From NCBI GenBank assembly GCA_900757905.1, contig CAAEPN010000254.1:1-8376 (forward strand): DNA of 8,376 nucleotides, given 5' to 3'. Positions 1-4,050 of the stretch are shown here, piece after piece. Position numbers and translations under genes: made by a program. Each line of letters starts with the position of its first letter. Positions within the stretch are counted from its first letter, which is position 1. Under the pieces are notes generated by a model that was not told the DNA's origin, made no database searches, and worked only from the letters and a program-made list of their open reading frames with translations. This stretch comes from Clostridia bacterium. GTDB lineage: Bacteria; Bacillota; Clostridia; Oscillospirales; CAG-382.

Positions 1-113
1 ACTCCAACAAGTTTGACATCATCGTGGAGTATTTCGTGGAGCATGGGAACTATAACGTCTTTGAGATCAACGAGGCTCTGTTTGCCTTTGACCAGAGCCT
101 CATAGGTGCATAA
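1..113 (+). CDS. C-terminal end of an unrecognised protein (partial)
   Basis: An open frame enters from the left edge and ends at TAA 111-113, leaving about 36 residues. The tail is acidic and aromatic, includes EYFVEHGNYNVFEINEAL, and ends in SLIGA. I do not recognise a family from this fragment. It is probably a real gene end because the stop lies 11 bases before the next start, and the next gene's ribosome binding site (AAGGAG, 112-117) overlaps the stop, as in an operon. The YolD-like gene further down suggests mobile-element or SOS-type cargo. The fragment does not look like a Y-family polymerase C-terminus, the usual YolD partner, but it is too short to exclude much. Confidence 0.6.
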   Translation, partial: SNKFDIIVEYFVEHGNYNVFEINEALFAFDQSLIGA

Positions 114-124
114 GGAGAGCGGCG

Positions 125-703
125 ATGAAGAGAATCTTGGTCATTCAAGGCGGTGGAAGACCGCACGGAAATACTACGCAGCTCGTTGAGAGCTTTGTGC
201 GTGGCGCGGAAAAAGCAGGAAATTCCGTAGAGGTTATCTCTCTCAATAAGCATGAGGTGAAGGACTGTCTCGGCTGCAATGCTTGCCGGTATGGAAAGCC
301 ATGTGTTCAGAAGGACAGCTTCAACGAGATTGTGCCTAGGATCAAAGGTGCGGACTGCATTGTTTTTGCTTCGCCCCTCTACTTCTGGACAATTTCTTCA
401 AAGCTGAAAGCATTTATAGAACGCTTCTACTGCATAGCAGAGGAAGACCCGAATCCGCCGCTCGGCAGATACGAAAAATACCCAGTTAAAGATTGCGCAC
501 TTCTGATGACCTCCGCCGACAACTTCTTCTGGACATTTGAACAGGCAGTCTCCTACTACAAGTTTGCGCTTGTGAATTATATTGGTTTCCATGACAAAGG
601 CATGATCCTTGCCGGAGGCTGCGGTGATACGAACGGGAGAGCGCAGATTGATAAGACGGAGCATTTGCGGGAAGTGTATGCGTTTGGGAAAAGCATTTTT
701 TAA
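125..703 (+). CDS. Flavodoxin-family NAD(P)H oxidoreductase, iron-sulfur flavoprotein-like
   Basis: A complete 192-residue cytoplasmic protein of the NADPH-dependent FMN reductase / flavodoxin-like fold. It starts with a beta strand (KRILVIQGGG) followed by the FMN phosphate loop GRPHGNT at about residues 11-17. A four-cysteine cluster, C48-X2-C51-X2-C54-X5-C60, follows. That spacing fits the compact 4Fe-4S motif of Isf-type iron-sulfur flavoproteins. SPLYFW at 83-88 is the conserved flavin-contacting loop. Family members are usually dimeric two-electron carriers or quinone/FMN reductases; the substrate here is unknown. AAGGAG lies 7 bases before the ATG and sets the start. It sits between the upstream fragment and a GNAT gene in the same direction, so they are probably co-transcribed. 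The family call is firm; cluster binding is inferred from the cysteines alone. Confidence 0.88.
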   Translation: MKRILVIQGGGRPHGNTTQLVESFVRGAEKAGNSVEVISLNKHEVKDCLGCNACRYGKPCVQKDSFNEIVPRIKGADCIVFASPLYFWTISSKLKAFIERFYCIAEEDPNPPLGRYEKYPVKDCALLMTSADNFFWTFEQAVSYYKFALVNYIGFHDKGMILAGGCGDTNGRAQIDKTEHLREVYAFGKSIF

Positions 704-730
704 ACAAATCGGGATTTTTGGAGGTCAAAT

Positions 731-1174
731 ATGGTGATCAAAGAAATTATTGATGATAAGATGCTTTATATGGACTTATTGTTGCTGGCAGATGAGCAGG
801 AAAATATGATTCACCGCTATCTTGAAAAGGGAACCATGTATGTACTTGATGATAATGGCGTGAAAGCAGAGTGTATCGTTACCGATGAGGGAAACGCGAT
901 TCTTGAAATCAAGAATATTGCTGTAAAGCCAGAATATCAGGGCTGCGGTTACGGAAAAGCCCTAATTAACTTCTTAATTCACCGATATACAGGAAAATAC
1001 TCTATTATGCAAGTAGGGACGGGAGATAGTGCGTTGACTGTTCCGTTTTATGAGAAATGCGGCTTTACACGCTCTCATTGCATCCCTAATTTCTTTACTG
1101 ATCATTATGATCATCCGATATTTGAGTGTGGTGTTCAACTTATTGACATGATATATTTGCAAAGACACTTATAA
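731..1174 (+). CDS. GNAT-family N-acetyltransferase
   Basis: A complete 147-residue single-domain GNAT, a usual length for the family. Motif A is clear: the strand LEIKNIAVKPEYQ runs into the acetyl-CoA pyrophosphate loop QGCGYG at residues 70-75, followed by the helix KALINFLIH. Near the C-terminus FYEKCGF (106-112) is the usual motif B region, where the Tyr often serves as general acid. The layout resembles uncharacterised Bacillus acetyltransferases such as YvbK. These transfer acetyl from acetyl-CoA to an amine on a small molecule or protein; the acceptor cannot be told from sequence. GGAGG at 720-724 lies 6 bases before the ATG. The gap after the upstream stop is 27 bases with no terminator, so the two genes are probably one transcript. 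Confidence 0.88.
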   Translation: MVIKEIIDDKMLYMDLLLLADEQENMIHRYLEKGTMYVLDDNGVKAECIVTDEGNAILEIKNIAVKPEYQGCGYGKALINFLIHRYTGKYSIMQVGTGDSALTVPFYEKCGFTRSHCIPNFFTDHYDHPIFECGVQLIDMIYLQRHL

Positions 1175-1204
1175 ATCCCCGGTCACATGGAAGGGAGATG
1201 CAAA

Positions 1205-1636
1205 ATGTGCACGAGCAACAAATACGATGAGATCCTGTCTCTTCCTCACCACGTCTCCAAGACGCGACCGCAGATGCCGATGTCAGATCGTGCAGCGCAG
1301 TTTGCGTCCTTCGCAGCACTCACCGGATATGACTCCGCCATCAAGGAAACCGGGCGTCTGACCGACGAAAGGATTGAGCTTGACGAGGAAGCTCTGACTG
1401 CATTGGATATGAAGTATCAGATTCTCATGGATGCCTTTGATGATGCGCTGGAGGTCACCATTACCTTCTTCCAACCTGATGAGCGGAAGGCTGGCGGCAA
1501 ATATGTATCAGCAACCGGCGCGGTCAAAAAGGTCGATGATTTTGAGCGCCGGATTACCATGCGGGACGGCACAAGGATTCCGATGGATGACGTTCTAAGC
1601 ATTGAAGGAGAGCTGTTCTCATCGCTGGAATATTGA
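1205..1636 (+). CDS. YolD-like family protein
   Basis: 143 residues from the chosen ATG. The N-terminal part carries the YolD-like signature: HHVSKTRPQMPMSDRAAQFA, then FAALTGYDSAIKETGRLTDE. The charged C-terminal half ends in a small beta-type region around a DGTRIPMDDVLSIEGE segment. YolD-like proteins are often encoded beside Y-family (DinB/UmuC-like) DNA polymerases in Firmicutes and their mobile elements, and are thought to act with translesion synthesis. No polymerase is visible here, so the link is only family knowledge. An in-frame ATG at 1187 lacks a ribosome binding site. The ATG at 1205 has AGGGAG 7 bases upstream and is preferred. The gene ends one base into the TTG/TGA overlap before the next small ORF. 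Confidence 0.85.
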   Translation: MCTSNKYDEILSLPHHVSKTRPQMPMSDRAAQFASFAALTGYDSAIKETGRLTDERIELDEEALTALDMKYQILMDAFDDALEVTITFFQPDERKAGGKYVSATGAVKKVDDFERRITMRDGTRIPMDDVLSIEGELFSSLEY

Positions 1637-1653
1637 AAAGGAGCAGAATCTCA

Positions 1654-1911
1654 ATGGACCTTAATGTTTTTCTTGATTATGTGTATGAAGGAAGGGAGTT
1701 TGAGTTTTCTCTTGATTCTATCCCATATTTTTTATATTATGACTTAGAGAATATTGATGGAAAAGAAACTCAAATAATGCACCTTTCTAATTGCAAAATT
1801 AAAAAAGAGATATTTAAAGGAACAGTTGATGAATTGTTGAATTTTAATTTTGGAAAGAGTATTACATTCAATAATTCCATGCAATCTTTTCAATTTCAAT
1901 ATGTTCTTTAA
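1654..1911 (+). CDS. Small AT-rich hypothetical protein
   Basis: 85 residues from the ATG at 1654, which has AAAGGAG at 1637-1643 with a 10-base spacer. A TTG at 1633 would extend it by seven residues and overlap the YolD stop, but has no good ribosome binding site. The protein begins MDLNVFLDYVYEGREFEF, has a KGTVDELLNFNFG motif and ends in alternating hydrophobic/aromatic residues. It looks like a small alpha/beta fold with no signal peptide or membrane segment. It resembles the many short orphan proteins of Firmicutes accessory regions, but I cannot assign a family. Its base composition is far more AT-rich than the YolD gene just upstream, which suggests a different origin. A terminator follows about 60 bases after the stop. 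Confidence 0.62.
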   Translation: MDLNVFLDYVYEGREFEFSLDSIPYFLYYDLENIDGKETQIMHLSNCKIKKEIFKGTVDELLNFNFGKSITFNNSMQSFQFQYVL

Positions 1912-1971
1912 TGCTGTACCTGCACTTGAATTTTAAACTGATTTTGTATCGCGAACAAACAGCATGCAAAC

Positions 1972-2012
1972 AAGCCGAACAAACGAGATTTCGTTTGTTC
2001 GGCTTATTTTTT
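1972..2012 (+). terminator. Strong rho-independent terminator
   Basis: A perfect 15 bp stem (1972-1986 with 1991-2005) around the 4-base loop GATT is followed by a run of six T at 2007-2012. It ends the left gene block on the plus strand and isolates it from the recombinase locus. The minus-strand side lacks a comparable T run, so it is mainly one-directional. Confidence 0.93.
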
Positions 2013-2078
2013 AGTCAAGTAAAGTGAAAAATGCAGCATTTCGAAGACGATCGGTTCCAAACGTAAGAAAGTTTTCCC

Positions 2079-2132
2079 TTGACAGCTTTTGAACATACTC
2101 CATAGCCGGAGTTTTATTATATAATATATAAT
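2079..2132 (+). promoter_or_regulatory. Possible recombinase promoter region with abnormal -35/-10 spacing
   Basis: A consensus TTGACA at 2079-2084 and consensus TATAAT boxes at 2120-2125 and 2127-2132 precede the recombinase. The first pair is 35 bp apart rather than about 17. The extra length contains a small dyad, ACTCC-ATAGCC-GGAGT, at 2097-2112. The 13 bp TATAATATATAAT is identical to the -10 region of the promoter at 3255-3267. A normal sigma-A promoter would not use these two boxes together, so this may be a weak, activated or damaged promoter. The rest of 1912-2131 holds only the terminator and otherwise nothing I can name. Confidence 0.45.
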
Positions 2133-2161
2133 TGAAAGAAACAACAAGGAGCTGTCAAAAA

Positions 2162-3001
2162 ATGAAAACGATTACAAGCAGTGCGATACGGAAATTTACG
2201 GAATATCTGATTTGTGAAGAAAAAAGCAAAGCGACCCAAGAGAAATATTTAAGGGATATCAAAGCGTTTCGCCTATGGCTCGGAAAGGCGGAATTATGCA
2301 AAGCGAAGGTTTTGGACTACAAAGAATACTTAATTGCGCATTATGCGCCAGCCAGCGTGAATTCGATCCTGTCCTCGTTAAATTGCTTTTTTGATTGTAT
2401 GAGCGCGTTTGCCTTAAAAGTGAAGACTATGCGGATCCAGCGCCGCATTTTTGCCGGCAGCGACAAGGAGCTTACCAAAAAAGAATATGAACGGCTTCTT
2501 GCGGCAGCTCGTTCGAACGGTAACCGCAAATTGTTTTTGCTTATGCAGACTATCTGCGCGACGGGTATCCGCGTCAGCGAGCTTGCTTTTATTACGGTCG
2601 AAGCCTTACAGGATGGGCAGGCGACAATCCGCTTAAAAGGAAAAATGCGTGTGATCATGCTGCCGCACGATTTGTGCAAAATGCTGAAAAAATACACGCA
2701 AGGGAAAAAAATAACAAGCGGCAGTATTTTTGTCACCAAAAACGGAAAGCCGCTTGACCGATCGAATATATGGAAATTGATGAAATCTTTGTGTAAAATT
2801 GCAGGTGTTTCGGAAAAGAAAGTGTTTCCACATAATCTCCGGCATCTCTTTGCACGCACTTTTTATTCCATTCAAAAGGACATTGTGCGTCTTGCCGATA
2901 TCTTAGGACACTCCAGTGTCGATACGACCCGTATTTATACCATGGAAAGCGGTGAAATTTGCCGCAAACAGATACAAAAATTAGGGCTGTTATGCCCTTG
3001 A
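2162..3001 (+). CDS. Tyrosine site-specific recombinase (putative promoter invertase)
   Basis: A complete 279-residue tyrosine recombinase. Residues 1-95 form the SAM-like core-binding domain (KFTEYLICEEKSKATQEKYL at the start). Residues about 103-275 are the catalytic domain. All catalytic positions are visible: R137 in ATGIRVSEL, Lys at 159 or 161 in the beta hairpin, H224 and R227 in HNLRHLFAR, H250 in LGHSS, and nucleophile Y259 in TTRIYT. The short length fits Xer-like and phase-variation recombinases better than long phage or ICE integrases. The ATG at 2162 has AAGGAG at 2146-2151 with a 10-base spacer. A TTG at 2132 lies inside the AT-rich -10 region and is rejected. The gene ends 17 bases before the first palindromic site of the putative invertible segment, so the likely substrate is next door. 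Acting on that segment is an inference from adjacency and site structure. Confidence 0.93.
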   Translation: MKTITSSAIRKFTEYLICEEKSKATQEKYLRDIKAFRLWLGKAELCKAKVLDYKEYLIAHYAPASVNSILSSLNCFFDCMSAFALKVKTMRIQRRIFAGSDKELTKKEYERLLAAARSNGNRKLFLLMQTICATGIRVSELAFITVEALQDGQATIRLKGKMRVIMLPHDLCKMLKKYTQGKKITSGSIFVTKNGKPLDRSNIWKLMKSLCKIAGVSEKKVFPHNLRHLFARTFYSIQKDIVRLADILGHSSVDTTRIYTMESGEICRKQIQKLGLLCP

Positions 3002-3018
3002 AATGGCCAAAACAAGGC

Positions 3019-3050
3019 ACTAACCACATAATCAGAATTATGTGGTTAGT
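3019..3050. repeat. Palindromic site A, left boundary of the invertible segment
   Basis: A perfect dyad with 14 bp arms (3019-3032 with 3037-3050) around the centre CAGA (3033-3036). Its inner 26 bp recur in inverted orientation at 3291-3316. This resembles a tyrosine-recombinase crossover site: two inverted binding arms and a short asymmetric spacer. There is no T run after it, so it is unlikely to be a good terminator for the recombinase. Confidence 0.85.
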
Positions 3051-3138
3051 GTATCGCGCGTAAGTGGCCGGAAAACAAATATAAGCGTTTTTCAGAGTGG
3101 TTTTTGGGAACGTTTTTCTTATAAATGCATAGAGGATC

Positions 3139-3172
3139 AGACCAATTTTGCCATGAAAAGCAGGATTGGTCT
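3139..3172. repeat. Hairpin-forming dyad inside the invertible segment
   Basis: A 13 bp stem (3139-3151 with 3160-3172; 11 Watson-Crick and two G-T pairs) closes an 8-base loop, CATGAAAA. The outer eight pairs, AGACCAAT with ATTGGTCT, are perfect. A T-rich stretch (ATTATTTTTT) starts 11 bases after the stem, too far for a standard terminator. Possible roles are a transcription block between the two ends of the segment or a protein-binding site. Otherwise 3051-3231 shows no gene I can support. Confidence 0.5.
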
Positions 3173-3231
3173 AAAAGTCATATTATTTTTTGTGCAATTT
3201 GACGAAAGTGATGGAAAATACAGACAAACTA

Positions 3232-3260
3232 TTGACAAGCAGCTGTTCAAATATTATAAT
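3232..3260 (+). promoter_or_regulatory. Strong sigma-A promoter inside the invertible segment, ON orientation
   Basis: Consensus TTGACA at 3232-3237, a 17 bp spacer, and consensus TATAAT at 3255-3260, giving a start near 3267. It reads right, through sites B and C, to the TetR gene and both surface-protein genes. The -35 box and part of the spacer form an imperfect dyad, TTGACAAGC/AGCTGTTCAA (3232-3250), which could be an operator. It is the best promoter match in the intergenic regions of the window. Confidence 0.85.
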
Positions 3261-3290
3261 ATATAATGTATAGTGTATGTACTAAATTCG

Positions 3291-3316
3291 ACTAACCACA
3301 TAATTCTGATTATGTG
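3291..3316. repeat. Palindromic site B, right boundary of the invertible segment
   Basis: ACTAACCACATAAT, then the centre TCTG (3305-3308), then ATTATGTG. It is the reverse complement of 3025-3050 without mismatch. The outer arm stops after 8 bp (AAGC follows instead of GTTAGT), so the outer arm is shorter than in site A. It lies downstream of the expected transcription start, so in the ON state it is in the 5' leader of the TetR/surface-protein transcript. Confidence 0.85.
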
Positions 3317-3327
3317 AAGCCTCTTTT

Positions 3328-3349
3328 TAACATAATTCTGATTATGTTA
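3328..3349. repeat. Palindromic site C, third copy next to the TetR start
   Basis: TAACATAAT and ATTATGTTA arms (9 bp) flank the same TCTG centre (3337-3340). The 18 bp core ACATAATTCTGATTATGT is identical to site B, in the same orientation, exactly 32 bp further on (about three helical turns). It ends just before the ribosome binding site AGGTGAG at 3351-3357. It could be an alternative crossover site, a recombinase accessory site, or a TetR operator. Confidence 0.78.
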
Positions 3350-3363
3350 CAGGTGAGCTTTTT

Positions 3364-3998
3364 ATGGAGAGAATTAAAACATCTGTTCAATTCATGAATG
3401 CAAGAAAGAAGGGGCTGCTAATGAACACCACATCAGTAAGTCAAACGGCGGATAAAAGCGCTTTTTTAGAGCGTATTTTTCCATTTCTTGTCCAGCGGGG
3501 ATTAGAAAATGTCAGCATTCGCGAACTATGTAAAGGTACGGGAATCGTACAAGGTTCTTTGTATTATTGGTTCGGGGACAAAACAAATATCGTATGCGAA
3601 GCCACCGAATACGGTCTTAAAAAGGTTACGAAAGAAATCTTTGAATATGTCTTGGCAAACGCAGGAGGTCTGCGCGGACTTTTTTCCGGCTGCTTAGACA
3701 AAGTGGATCTTATAAAGACGAGTTGCGATTTATTTATCAAATGGCGGCTAGTCCCTTTTACGGCGAAACTGTCCGGGAGTTAGGCAAAAATGTTGACGCG
3801 GTATACGACCGCTGCACAAATCAGCTTGCCGAGCAGTTGGACTGTGATGCGCAAAATCTGCGTCCGCTTGTTTACCTATTTATTTCCGCTGTTCTTGACT
3901 ACGCAGTCTGGGACGAACGGGAAAAATCGCAAATGCAGTTGGAGTTCATTTATTCCGCATTGTCAGAACGCTTGGCGGCGGAAAAGGTTCTACATTAG
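3364..3998 (+). pseudogene. TetR-family transcriptional regulator, frameshifted
   Basis: Two ORFs in different frames together make one TetR-type protein. The N-terminal part (frame of 3364/3421, stop at 3781-3783) holds the helix-turn-helix: ENVSIRELCKGTGIVQGSLYYWFGDK, with the usual GSLYYWF recognition-helix end. The C-terminal part continues in the +2 frame with YKDELRFIYQMAASPFYGET and runs to TAG 3996-3998. The protein reads continuously (KVDL then YKDELRF) if one T is restored in CTTAT at 3709-3713, so a single-base deletion explains the break. Restored length from the ATG at 3421 is about 192 residues, normal for TetR. Both 3364 (AGGTGAG, 6-base gap) and 3421 (AAGGGG, 6-base gap) are plausible starts; 3421 fits family N-termini better. 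As read, the product would keep the DNA-binding domain but lose most of the ligand/dimer domain. It may be a real mutation or a sequencing error. Confidence 0.85.
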
Positions 3999-4020
3999 AA
4001 ATATATTTTCCAATATATTT
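3999..4020. repeat. AU-only intercistronic hairpin
   Basis: AAATATATT (3999-4007) and AATATATTT (4012-4020) pair over 9 bp around TTCC, directly after the TetR stop. The stem is all A-T and lacks a T run, so it is weak and not a terminator. It could affect mRNA processing or simply reflect AT-rich spacer. Confidence 0.45.
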
Positions 4021-4050
4021 ATCACTACACAACAGGAGGCAGAATCCAAC

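Larger units (their letters stand above)
3025..3316. other. Putative invertible DNA segment carrying a promoter
   Basis: Bases 3025-3050 and 3291-3316 are perfect 26 bp inverted copies of each other, bounding 240 bp (3051-3290). Each repeat is a near-symmetric dyad whose 4 bp centre reads CAGA at the left and TCTG at the right, so the two sites have opposite polarity. Recombination between them would invert the segment, not delete it. Inside is one strong promoter (3232-3260) now reading right, out of the segment and into the TetR/surface-protein genes. On the opposite strand I see no equally good promoter, so flipping would switch the downstream genes off and send transcription antisense into the recombinase. 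The adjacent tyrosine recombinase is the obvious catalyst. Inversion itself is not shown by one sequence. Confidence 0.72.

Noticed and set aside
1187..1204. Upstream ATG for the YolD-like protein
   Set aside because: No ribosome binding site precedes it, and it overlaps the AGGGAG that serves the ATG at 1205.
1945..1953. TGTATCGCG shared with 3050-3058 as a possible attachment site pair
   Set aside because: A 9-base match is expected many times by chance in a window of this size, and nothing else supports it.
2132..2161. TTG start for the recombinase
   Set aside because: It sits in the AT-rich -10 region; the ATG at 2162 has AAGGAG and fits family N-termini.
3019..3050. Site A as terminator of the recombinase gene
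   Set aside because: The stem is long but AT-rich and no T run follows on the plus strand. Its 26 bp match to site B is better explained as a recombination or operator site.
3042..3266. 74-codon plus-strand ORF across the invertible segment
   Set aside because: It begins inside palindromic site A, has no ribosome binding site, and its end overlaps the -10 box of the promoter. It has no recognisable protein features, so chance is the simplest reading.
3025..3316. A MITE or small insertion element with 26 bp terminal repeats
   Set aside because: No target-site duplication is visible outside the repeats, and the internal promoter next to a tyrosine recombinase fits an inversion switch better.
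3790..4050. Upstream extension of the SLH protein from an ATG at 3790
   Set aside because: It overlaps the TetR C-terminal half in another frame and would bury the signal peptide. The ATG at 4051 has AGGAGG and starts a proper leader.
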